The notes under the pieces were generated by a model. It was not told the DNA's origin, made no database searches, and saw nothing but the letters and a program-made list of their open reading frames with translations. A stretch of DNA of 64,000 bases, from NCBI RefSeq assembly GCF_000204055.1, contig NW_006768806.1, positions 625,431 through 689,430 of the forward strand. The letters are read 5' to 3'. Shown here one piece after another: positions 33,116 to 43,201 of the stretch. Positions within the stretch are counted from its first letter, which is position 1; every line of letters begins with the position of its first letter. A program made the position numbers and the translations under genes. The DNA comes from Melampsora larici-populina 98AG31. Lineage: Eukaryota > Basidiomycota > Pucciniomycetes > Pucciniales > Melampsoraceae.

Positions 33116-34594
33116 CTACACATCTGTGGATTCGTCGGCATTTATCCCCATACTTGCAGCGCCCAGAAAGGTTCCACTCAAAACAAAACTGTTCTGAGTC
33201 TTTCGCACCGCTGGTATCTTCGATTTTGAGTTTCCCTTTATGCTTGAAATCCGCGTTGAAGAAAAGAGGTGAATTCGAAGGTTTTGCAGAAGAGTATTGA
33301 GGTTGAGTGTTCGCGCGTCTTCTATTGAACTTCTCGCTTTGTGGAACTCAAAATTGGGGGTGTTGGAAGTTACTGGATGAAGGAACTGAAGGCGTTGGTT
33401 GATATGCGTTCTGCATATACTTAGTTTTGAGAGTAGCCAACTTTGGATGTTCCCAATCAGCAAATGAAATACTTTTGATCGATGCAAACTTCCCTCTAAG
33501 TGCAGCATCATAATTTGCCACACAGATCCAGTTTGCTTGTGAACCGTCAGACATATGTTGATCTTTGATAAATTCTGCATAAAGATTAAAATCTTCGTAA
33601 CAACTAGGGAACGCCTCTTGATAAGTTTTCTGAAGGATGTCAAAATAGTAAAACCATTCTTGAACATCATTGAGCTCTTTAGATTGCATCTTGCCCTGTA
33701 ATTTGAGCTTCTTATCTTCCCCCGCCACTGTGAGAGCAGGGGCCATACCTTTTTTTGATTGAAGGTATTCTCCTTTGACACGGCGTAGGTCGATATACTT
33801 GCCTTGTAGCAGCTCTTTAGTGAGATTATCCGGAAAATCCAATGGTTTGACTGAGTTGTTGAAACTTTTGACCGCTTGAGACAGACTTGAGGCGTAACCA
33901 CTTTTTGCTGCTGCAAATCTAACCGCTCCAGGAGTGTAATGTTTGGTTGAATTCGGACCGAGGGTGGTTCTAGGGAAGAAATCCCATTTATTTTGGTGTT
34001 TGACCAATTTCTCATCCGAATCCGATTCGTCTGAATCTTCATCAGATTTGGTTCCCAAATGTTTCCCTTTATCTTTTTAGGAGAAACTTCTTGATTATCG
34101 AGGAGATCTCTAACTTTTTGTGCGTTATCAATCTGATCTTGGGATAAAATAGGTACGATGTTGTCATTTTTGTCTTTGATAACTGGTTCATTAGATTTTG
34201 AACCTTTAGATTGGGAGGGGTGATTGGATTGATCATGCTTATCTTGATAGTCGTTCCTACGTGCATCAGGGGGAAATACTGGATTTGACAACAAATTGAA
34301 TACATATACCGGGTCATTGTCTGAAGTGACTGGTCTTGTTGGAATAGGACCTTCGTTTTGAAATATAGGTCGGGTTTCATTCTGGTCCAATTTGATAAGG
34401 TCAGATGCAAATTTTGACCATTGCTGATGCCAATTAGGTGCATCGCAAGGAACAATCAATGCATATTTCAATCGAACCCATTGCATTGACTTGTTAATGG
34501 AGCCATTTGCTGCGATATATTCAGCGGTAAGGGCTGAAAGCCCATCATTAACTTTCTTTGCAGCGTTAAAATCAAAGCTGACATTATCGCTCAT
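33116..34594 (-). pseudogene. Ngaro gag with CCCH zinc finger, frameshifted
   Basis: The ATG at 34594 starts MSDNVSFDFNAAKKVNDGL. The frame shifts at an A-rich stretch near 34060-34085, continuing as KHLGTKSDEDSDESDSDEK and a core with WFYYFDILQKTYQEAFPS. A TGA at 33348-33350 interrupts it after FQHPQF, and the frame runs on to a C-terminal CFEWNLSGRCKYGDKCRRIH. That is a C-x8-C-x5-C-x3-H zinc finger, in place of the CCHC knuckle common in retroelements. A GTAGGT donor follows directly. The product would be the RNA-binding structural protein; this copy carries one frameshift and one stop. Confidence 0.75.
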
Positions 34595-34671
34595 TGATAT
34601 GAAGAGCAAACTGTGGATCTACGGTTTGATAGTAGTTTGTCTGAAAGATAATTTTTGTTTGTATATGTGTT

Positions 34672-34887
34672 CTAAAAAGAAAAACTAGAAAGTGAAGACT
34701 TTCTGACAATAGTGAACTCAATGGGATAATGTCGGACAAAGGTAAACTGGATGGTAGACTGGATGACATCATTTGTCAAAAATCAAAATAACCTGTAAGA
34801 TATCCGATGTCATTTGTGTAAAAGTTACATGATGTAAAGTCCGAATTATCCCATTCCCCTTTGTTAATAACAAGTTACCAACCACAA
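34672..34887 (-). repeat. A1 split direct repeat (outer 5' end)
   Basis: 216 bp copy of A2; 34887 is the 5' boundary of the element. The flank continues T-GAAAC, echoing the GAAAC with which the B repeat begins, so a short shared core at the integration site is possible. Confidence 0.92.
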
Positions 34888-35973
34888 TGAAACACGGGTT
34901 AGAACCCTGGTTACAGACCCCTAGACCCCGAGTCCGCTGTCCTCATCCACAAAATGCTCATTGATTCTTTGTAAACATCTTTCAGATGTACATTTTGACT
35001 CAAATGGCAGCTTGTGATCGACAAAGTGCCACTTGAGTCAATACAACGTCTTGATTCTGATCCTCTAATCTACAATCTCCTATATCCAAGTTAACCTAAC
35101 CTGGAAGAAAACAAGTCTTGCAAAATTTGACAAGACCACCTCCACCCTCTCAAATCTGATGATACCTCTTGAATCTGACGATGCCTCTCAAATCTGATGA
35201 TAGACTTTCTTTGACTATGCCTCGCCCTCCCATCCTGACAGAAGAACACCAAGAAATCATATTAGATCTTGTTGAAGACAGGCTAACCAATCAACAAACC
35301 AAAGACATGGACCAGCAGACCTTTCACCAATGATGAGGGCTCTGGTCAAAATATGCTGGCAGTAACTCCGAGCAGAGTAACTGACTTGGGTCCTAGCATA
35401 GTTCAACCCCGCCAGTTCTTGTGTGAACTGGCTAACTCAGTCACAGTCTCCCCAATTGGATCACCTATACGTGCCAATGTGGAGCCAGCCCTGCATTTTG
35501 GGCCTGAGGTGATAAACATCTTGGCCAAACTGTTGGAATATTCACAGATTATGTCACGAGAACCTGATCATATTCCTATGTACAGTCATCTATAGTGTGC
35601 TTTCCCACCATCAAATGATTCCTTCAATCCTCTCACATGTCATTCTGTTACTCGATGAATCTTGTATAGTGCTTACATAACTATTACACAATTGTTACAT
35701 AAGACACTTTTTGTATATAAACTACCTGGAGCCACATCAGGAAAGGGTTCTTTTTCCTCACCCTTTCCATCTCCTATTCGTGCGCTCCAGGTATGTTTTT
35801 CTCTTAGTAGTTTATGTTAAGATGCTTATGAAATTCATTTCACCCTTTCCATCTCCTATTCGTGCGCTCCAGTTGATTGCAACACGAACATAGTTTTTGG
35901 TTCACTCCTGTTAGTGTTTCTGCTTTTGAAAAACAATGATTAGGCTAACATTTCTCCGTCCCACATATGTCAG
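34888..35973. other. Unassigned region with short frames and a 33-bp duplication
   Basis: A roughly 48-codon frame at about 35188-35331 (MPLKSDDRLSL..) follows three copies of a CTCAAATCTGATGAT-like word near 35145-35200. An 80-codon frame lies at 35353-35595. Neither matches a known family. A 33-bp sequence occurs twice (35758-35790, 35840-35872) around a 49-bp spacer that begins GTATGT. Confidence 0.35.
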
Positions 35974-36264
35974 CTGGGAATATACGTTGGAGGAAGTATA
36001 ACCTACAGAGGTGACCCAGGCCTTGGAGTTATGGAGCTTGATGATTTTAACAAACAGCCAGTCCAAACATTCTTCACTGGGAATATTCAATCTTGGGACT
36101 CAGAAACTCAGGATATTGTTGTCCAGGTCAGCTTTGATAAGTCTCCATTCCAAGAACAAACCACAGCTCAAACGTATGCACTCCATGCCCTAGGCTTTGA
36201 TGATCACACAAACCAATCAAACCCCTATTTGGGGGCTCAACCAAGAACTAATACCTTGGGCTGA
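35974..36264 (+). CDS. Possible 3' exon of an unknown protein
   Basis: After an acceptor-like CAG the frame reads LGIYVGGSITYRGDPGLGVM, then MELDDFNKQPVQTFFTGNIQ and on to AQPRTNTLG-stop. The composition is protein-like (balanced, no runs), but no family is recognised and the 5' exons are not clear. It may be an orphan fungal gene or a transposon-captured fragment. Confidence 0.35.
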   Translation: MGIYVGGSITYRGDPGLGVMELDDFNKQPVQTFFTGNIQSWDSETQDIVVQVSFDKSPFQEQTTAQTYALHALGFDDHTNQSNPYLGAQPRTNTLG

Positions 36265-36990
36265 TGGTGTTTCTGTGTCATGCACGTGTCTATTGAGTTG
36301 ATTGAGAGTGATTATATGGTGTACATGTGATGATGTTAAACAGTGATTGTCTTGTTTGGATGTTTCTCATATCTAGGGGGATCAGGAGGTGTAAGAAATC
36401 TAAATAAATTCATTAGGAAAGTGTCTGTGTTCTTGATTAGAAGTTCATATGTATGTAGAATTTTTGTGTTTGATTAGTGCAACCTTGTCTCAGTGATTAC
36501 CTTCCCAGCAGATTGCATACATTTTAAATCAAACTTCATCTTTTGTTCATTAGTATCACCTTAGCTTCATGAGTGAGGAAACACAAGAATTACCGAGTAA
36601 TATGCACATAATACTTGGTTCATTCCAAGTAAGATTGATGGGCAAGAGTTTACATAGTGTGTGAAGGGGTAGAGCAAACAACATGATAAACGATTGCTTT
36701 GTTGTACAGTGTATTAAATCAGTGGTGATTGGTGTTTATGAAGGAATCAAAGACATTGTTTTGGATTCCTTATAACAAGAAAAGCAGAAGTGAAATGAAC
36801 CAGAGTAGAGGCCAATGAAAACACATGAAAACAAACACCTATGTACATATACAAGATAAGCAGAAGAGAATCAATTGGAGCAGATGACAATAAAAATAAA
36901 TGAAAGGGAACACCTATGTACATATATCTACGTATGAACACTACAAAACACTTGTAACAAAAATTCCGCCAAAATGTGGTGTTTACAGGC
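36265..36990. other. Intergenic, no gene recognised
   Basis: AT-rich with no supported frame. It includes the 3' flank of the alpha-kinase pseudogene. Confidence 0.5.
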
Positions 36991-39117
36991 TCAAAAGAAT
37001 GAATAATCAGGGGTGGGGGCCTTCGGAGGCGCTGGGCGAGCTAAGGTGGCCAAAAATGTATGGAGATCAGCTGGACCGGCAGTTGAGATCTCACCTGGGT
37101 TTATGGTTGATTCCAATGCGTGGCAGTATATCTGGTCGTTTGACGGGATTTGCACAGGGATTTTTATTAGGGGAGGCAGTGCAAGGAGCTGACAACCGAG
37201 CTTGCATCTATGTTGAGTGACCATGAGGGCAACAGCAGAGGCTTGACCGTTCCTGAATCCCCGAAAATTCCTATTTCTCCAATTACAAACAATCAGCACA
37301 GTTATGCTTATTTGTAATCACGGCGGTTAGACTTACGCTGGGTTTACATCCATGATCTGTGGGTTTGTGAGGACAGATCCAAAGCCACGGAATTCAGTCA
37401 CGAAACAATGGCCTTTCCTGTGTTGGTAGGTCCAATGCATGAAGGTGTCCATCAAGTAGTGCATGTTTGAAGGGTTGTCAATTAGTGGGAACCCAAAGAA
37501 CATCGAAGAACCAAAAGACTCCAAGGGTGATGTGACTACTTCTTCAGCATGCATCACCTCAAGTGGTCCAAGCTGAGAAGAAGTCAAGGGTCAGTTTAAG
37601 TAGTCAAAACCCTTGTTACAAAAAGACATACTTGTAATTCATTCAGTATTTTCCAAATATCAGCATGTGATGATAGACCGGATACCTTTTTGGATTTGTG
37701 AACAAATTACCGCAACAGGACATCAACAGCTTTACACAGACAAGAGGTAGTTGTGGGAGCAACCAAGCAAAGGTTGAATCGATTAATATTGTGGGTCTTT
37801 ATAATGAGTTCAATTGGGCCGTCAGGATGCCAGGTCTCAATTGAGTCAATTTGATGATTCCTGCCTGATTTTGATTCACGTCCTGTTCAACGGTATGCGA
37901 TGAAGTCAGATTCCATGGTGTTTCCATTGTCCTGTAAAAACCATTGAAGGCCAGGTAGCCAGTTGATTCCATGACGAATGTGAACCAGAGAGGCCTCACA
38001 GGATACCCCAAAACACTCAAGGCCATGAGTAACTTTGTTCTCATCTGTGTAGAGGAGTATGGCTACATGTGGTGCTTCAGAGTGAAAAACACAGTGAGCT
38101 TCCTATAAATTTAATATTTGATGAAGAAAGGGACCACTTACTTGTTTGGCCAGTCAAGCTTTTGTTTGGTAAAGAGCTAGACGAGTCTGTGATATTCAAT
38201 ACCTGAGGAGGGGGGATTTGAGAGGTCTGTAAGCTGTGTTTGTATCGAGAGTGATCATAAATCAGACTGATCGTGCTGTGGTTTGAAAACCACCACTCCA
38301 AATCGCCTTGGCTTATAGAGACTTCTTGACTTCCAAGAGTGGTAAAAGGAAAACTGGCCGGAGTGAGGGATATCTTGAGATCATTTGGCACATAAACATT
38401 TTGGAAATGTGTCCAAAGGTCAAGTCATAATTCTTCATAAGTTTGAGGATGGAATATGTTGATTGTCCTCAAGACTGAAATTGGCTTTTCTTTGGCCCAT
38501 TTGGATGCTTTGTGTGCTTCAAAGCCGCAAGTGATGGTGATTCAAGGGCTAGAACCATCAAATGCAGGGGAGTCTGTCATGGAGCGTGACATACGTGATT
38601 GACTCAAGACAGTTCCAGCAGACCCTCCATGAGCGCGTTTAGCTTTACCAGCTGGGAATCCAGAGGCCGTACGTGAACGATTGTCTTTAGCTGCAGCGAG
38701 AGGGTCAAACTGTTGAGAAGCCATTGAAGAATTTGGATGCTGTTGAACCGTGCTGTATTGAGCTGAGGCTGTGTTTTGGATGATGTTGTTATGAGCAGCC
38801 ACTTTGGCGGCGGCATGCTTGAAAGCTCTCACACCAAAGCTAGAGCCAAGGTTTGAGTCTTGATCGTTTACTTGATGATTGGTGTAAGTAGGATTGATGT
38901 TAGGTTGAGAATAGGAGGAGCCGGAGGAAAGAGAGTTGTTTTGGTTAAAGTCGTTGACCATCGGGGAGACTGGTTCAACTGAGCTTGAACCGCTTGATGA
39001 ATTAAGTTGTGATGATAAAGGATTAGCAAGGCATATATCCAAACAAAGTGAACAAAAACCACAAAAAGATGCTTGATTTTGATGACAAGAAGAGCACATG
39101 GGAGCGTTAACATTCAT
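36991..39117 (-). pseudogene. Alpha-kinase (MHCK/eEF2K-type) pseudogene with several TGA stops
   Basis: The N-terminal exon (39117-about 38150) has a Cys-rich motif CSSCHQNQASFCGFCSLC and a Ser/Asn/Gln-rich linker. It continues in one frame through TGA stops at 38542-38544 (after FDGSSP) and at about 38428-38430 (after YEEL) to NDLKISLTPASFPF and an intron donor after SLTGQT. The next exon (ILLYTDENKVTHGLECFGV.., QWFLQDNGNTMESDFIAYR) has a further TGA near 37898. The alpha-kinase core is clear at 37333-37587 (FMHWTYQHRKGHCFVTEFRG, LTNPQI) and 36991-37299 (HRCKLGCQLLALPPL, the terminal Cys/His zinc site). Alpha-kinases are Ser/Thr kinases unrelated in sequence to classical kinases. This copy is disabled. 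Confidence 0.75.
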
Positions 39118-39859
39118 TGTGGAAGTTCTGTAAGAAAGAACAGAGAATGAAGGTAGGCCTCAAATTTGCGATCAGGGTCCACCTTGCCGGGGCAAAATTT
39201 ATTAAATTTTTTATTGACGCGATTGGCAGTTAAGGGTGAGGCAGTTTTTGAAAAGTTGAATGTATCATAATAAGTCTGGATCAGTTGCTGAGCACATGGG
39301 TGGAGTCTAGTCCGGACTGGCGGACTCAGGTCCAAAACCATTCCAACAGGCTTTTGAAGTCAAGTTTCATGTGTAAATTTGCGCTTTCTGAGTTTTGACT
39401 CATCTGGCTCTCCACAGCCACCGTACAAGTTACCAACATATTTATTCTCGGATTACAAAATCCGAGGTATCCTCGGATGCAAAACCTCGGACATAAGCTT
39501 CCCGAGGTTTTGATCCGACGTAATTCTCAGGGCAAAAAAATACCTCGGGCAAAAACCTCGGACAAGGTCTGTCCGAGGATTTGCCTCCGATGATGCCTCG
39601 GATTTCTCAACCCGAGGCATCTATGCTGGCAGTGCCTGTCTGGTTCTCTGAGTCTCAAAGATTGTTTTAAAAATTTGTTTCTTGGGCTATGTTCTTTGAC
39701 GGTAGCTGAAATCGATCGATATACCGTGGTGTCTATGATGTTCATTTTTGAAGAAACAGTCTGCCTCTCAAGGAGAACTCTTATCTTCATTTCGTTCAAG
39801 AATTCTACATACAGATGATCAAAAGGCTTGCAGGTACAAAATCCCGCACTTTGACTGCC
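39118..39859. other. Intergenic with CCTCGG hairpin cluster and SET copy 3 3' flank
   Basis: A 75-codon frame at 39114-39341 (minus, ..NKKFNKFCPGKVDPDRKF..) may be a decayed 5' exon of the neighbouring pseudogene, but it is in another frame. From about 39646 the sequence is the 3' flank shared by the SET genes. Confidence 0.4.
39447..39621. repeat. Four consecutive hairpins with CCTCGG/CCGAGG stems
   Basis: CTCGGATT..AATCCGAG lies at 39447-39466; AAAACCTCGG..CCGAGGTTTT at 39481-39511; CCTCGGACA-AGGTC-TGTCCGAGG at 39556-39578; GATGCCTCGG..CCGAGGCATC at 39592-39621. All stems are perfect with small loops but different flanks, so the stem core is repeated rather than one unit being copied. No coding potential. 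CpG-rich in an AT-rich setting. Confidence 0.8.
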
Positions 39860-41596
39860 TTATTCATTCGTTGTCTGCCTTGAACGCATGCCTTGACGTA
39901 CGTTATAACTCCAATGTGACTTGGGGTCTTCCTGCATCTCCTCAATTGCTGATAACTCAGCCCAAGCAGGTCCAGCGAATAGGATTCCAGCGGCACGAGC
40001 TAACGTGGCCAACTTCTTGACTTCGTCTATCTCTCCAAACGAATTATATGCCATTGTGGCAAGTGTGTAGGGTTCTGCCATTCGGCCGTCAAACCGTTCC
40101 TGAAGAAGTGGAAAGATAGTGATGTGATTAAAACGTACGTTCAAAGTGAGTAATTAGACACTGTAGTGAGGAAGTCAGATGCGCACCTCGCGGTAGAGTT
40201 GAATCAATCTATCTGCCATATCTAGATTGGCTTTTGATTTGTCGCTATAGTCTGCTAAATGGTCAAGGATGGTGTCTATTTCTTGGATGCGCTCATCGGA
40301 CGCTTTAGACTCTTCAGCCGACATGCTACAGTGACTACATTTGCATTGGAAGCCGTAGTGTGCGATCGAGGCTTGTCGCTCCGCTCTGGAAGCTTTCATA
40401 TCACGATCTAAAGGATGGATGCTCTTGTCAGAAAAACGGTTGTGATCCACGAGACAAAGACACGTTACAAACATGCGATGGTGATCTCTTCACCCATAGC
40501 GATGTCCCGAACGGCGTTTATGTAAACTCGCAAGGTTTTCTTATCGAAGAAGAAGGCCGAACTGCGTGATAGATGCGTTGTTAGAAAACCAGTCAAGTAT
40601 GACATCACATTGAAGATGAAATAAAAGGAAACAAAAACGAAAGACGAACTTGGGGCGACATTCATGATTGAATACTGAAGGTTCTGGTACCACTGCATAG
40701 TGAAGTACCTCCTCGCTACCGTGCGGGGTTTCAAATGCATTGCGTGCGATGGCAGTATGAACACGTTCTACTCTTGTATGACCGGCTGCGTCCAATTTCA
40801 TGAGGAGTGACCCAGTAGGCGACGGCAACAGATCAAACGCTGAGACACAGATATCACCAAAGCTAGGATGGTGAATAGCTGAGAATTCCACGATGATGAC
40901 AGTGGCAGCATGATCTGAAATGATCACTTCGCCTTTGGAAATTTGACGAGTAGCAAGGGCACCAATGCCCTTCCCGGCAATCGGGGTAACATTGAAGGGC
41001 ACTGATCGGCGTTCTGCTTGTGTGACCACGAAAGAATCCGATTTGAAGATCGGGAGCTGAGAAAAGTCTTCTTTGAGGATTGATGGGCGGGTAAAGATGG
41101 ACATTCCTCTTCCGGAAGAGAAATTGCTGTTGACATAAAGGCAGTGCTCCTCTTGACCTAGGATATTTTCGAAACATTCGTGCTGTGTAAAACTTCCTAT
41201 CTTCGGGAGGTCATGAGACTTCGAGGTGGGTTTGATCCATTTAGTTTGGGAAATTGAGTCGGTGACATTGCACATATGTGATTGCGGGCTCGGAGGAATG
41301 CCAAACATGTCTAGTGAAGGGACTGGACTTTGTAGGGAGTCGAGTCGAGCCTGAGTAGCATTGCACATACTATCGCCTAGCAAAGGAACTGGACTTCGGA
41401 GAGAGTCGATAGGAGGATGAGTGGCATCGCACATATATGATTGCGAGTCCTTAGTGCTACTAAAAGCGTCTGTCGAAGGAACCGGGCTCCAAAGGGGAGC
41501 GAGACGAGGGTGATTTGATTGGCCTCCGCAGTAAACCTGAGAGAGGACACATCCGAGCGTTACGTAGGAGAGGTGGAAGTTGAAAGAGGCTACCAT
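39860..41596 (-). CDS. SET-domain protein with three Cys-repeats (copy 3)
   Basis: The third paralogue, in the same orientation as the other two. The start is set at the ATG at 41594-41596 (MVASFNFHLSYVTLGCVLSQ) because it aligns with copies 1 and 2; the frame is open 41 codons further upstream, but that part is not conserved. Three Cys-repeats (one shortened to about 22 residues) precede EEHCLYVNSNFSSGRGMSIF. The SET domain has GKGIGALATRQISKGEVI, NHECRP(N) and GEEITIA(Y) across introns, and YGFQCKCSHC. It ends GMRSRQTTNE. All key residues are present. It is separated from copy 2 by the 12-kb transposon island. Confidence 0.8.
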
Positions 41597-43201
41597 GTCG
41601 GCCAACTGATTTTGTGACCGTTGGACCGGGTGATGGGTGCAGCGGCTTGAAGTGCTTGTAGGGATTAATGGGTTTGGAAAGGACAGTTCGCAGAAACGTT
41701 GATAATTCAAGTGCACCACTGGCGAGCACCTTTAACGGTGCTTCTCTAAACACTGTAAGAAGGTATGGTCAGGTTTGATTTTGATCAAGTTGTCCAACTA
41801 GTTTGAATGCTCGCTTTGTGGCCTTAGCCAGACTCTTGTTGGTCATGAGTGCTCCAATTTTATCTAGTCTTGGCCCAGTACCACGACTGGCAGTACATCG
41901 CGAGAGCTGAAATCAACGGTTAGGCTGAGCTGCAAGATGCCAATAGACGGTCTCGAAATCGACAGCCACTCGTTCTCGTCACAATGCAATCAGAGATGTC
42001 TTGCTATTCGACAAACTTCAGTAGCTGAACTATTCCCTTGTTGTGAGATGTTGTGAGTCCACCACATCCAATGCATCTACACATCATAGCATAGCGCATC
42101 TATTTCCAGAAAGCGACGGAAATAAATGCTTAGGCCGCGATTGGTTTGCAAGAATCACAATGCTCAAGGATGCGTTGAAATGCTGAGTCCTTTAATATCT
42201 TCAAAGCAGTACCTCGTGAATGCGATGAATCTTCAATTATCCTATAAATCATGCAGTAAACCTCCAAGAATTCTCAATTGCTGAATCCTGATTATTGGCT
42301 TGTCAGTACAAAGGTTCATCAATTCAGTTCAACGGAGTTCGCCCAAATAAACCAACTGTCATGATTTCTATTTATCACAGCATTTCTAAATTCACAAAAC
42401 CAAGTGCCAAATGGGAACAAAACCAGCTGTAACTTGTATGGTAATTCATGAGTTTTTACAAAGGGGCCAGGAGTCTGTTGTTGAGTTTGAAATTCAGAAA
42501 ACGTGGCCCGTATATAAAACAAGTGGCAAAAAGTATTTCTACTTGATTTTTTTTGTGAGGTGGTTTTATCTCGAGGCTGTTATGGACCGAACCAAAGCAT
42601 GAATCTGATGAATAGAAAAATTGTTCACGTCTTATTCTTTGACAATTATTAGGCAAAGCCAGGTTTATGTAGTTAGATATTGTTACGTTACATGTGAATG
42701 ATAAACGACGTTAATAGGACAAGAGTGGAAGAAGTACATATATTCTAATGAAATGTGATGAAGAGACACGAAATGCAGTCATTCAATGACTTCTATGAGG
42801 AGAATGAAGTAAAGAATCTAATATCTCTTTCAATTGGTCATGATTCAATAACAACCATTCTCGCAAACAGCATTTCATTTAGTTGAGAATTTCAAAGGCT
42901 TAGGTTGAAAGACAGATTGGTGTATGTGAATCTGATACTCGACAGAAAGGGCGAATATTAATTGTGGACTTTGATCAGGGTGAATTATGGTTGCTTTGAT
43001 AAGGTAGAGCTAGATCTTCGGGATCACGACGAATATGTTGGAATTAGATGCCCGTCAGATGTGATGAGTTGACTGGTTCCAGTTATCGCGTTGGATAGTG
43101 CCCATGGGCGGAATTCGTCTTCAGTAAAAAACATTCCTGAAAGTCCTATAGATCCGTCAAATTAGATGAATTGATAAATTTATCAAAGATGTTGATGTTG
43201 A
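41597..43201. other. Intergenic, no gene recognised
   Basis: 41.75-41.87 kb resembles the upstream flank of the other SET copies. Beyond it, no frame, RNA gene or clear repeat is seen to 43.2 kb. Confidence 0.5.

Larger units (their letters stand above)
28129..34887 (-). mobile_element. Ngaro/PAT-type retrotransposon with split direct repeats, 6759 bp
   Basis: Read on the minus strand the structure is A1 (34887-34672), gag, RT-RNase H, tyrosine recombinase, B1 (28871-28741), A2 (28740-28525), 265-bp spacer, B2 (28259-28129). B1 and B2 are identical over 131 bp; A1 and A2 differ at 4 of 216 positions. B1 directly abuts A2, so joining the outer ends of B2 and A1 in a circle recreates the same junction. 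This is the diagnostic A1-ORFs-B1-A2-B2 layout of the PAT/Ngaro group. The repeats are nearly identical, but the coding frames carry several stops. Confidence 0.9.
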
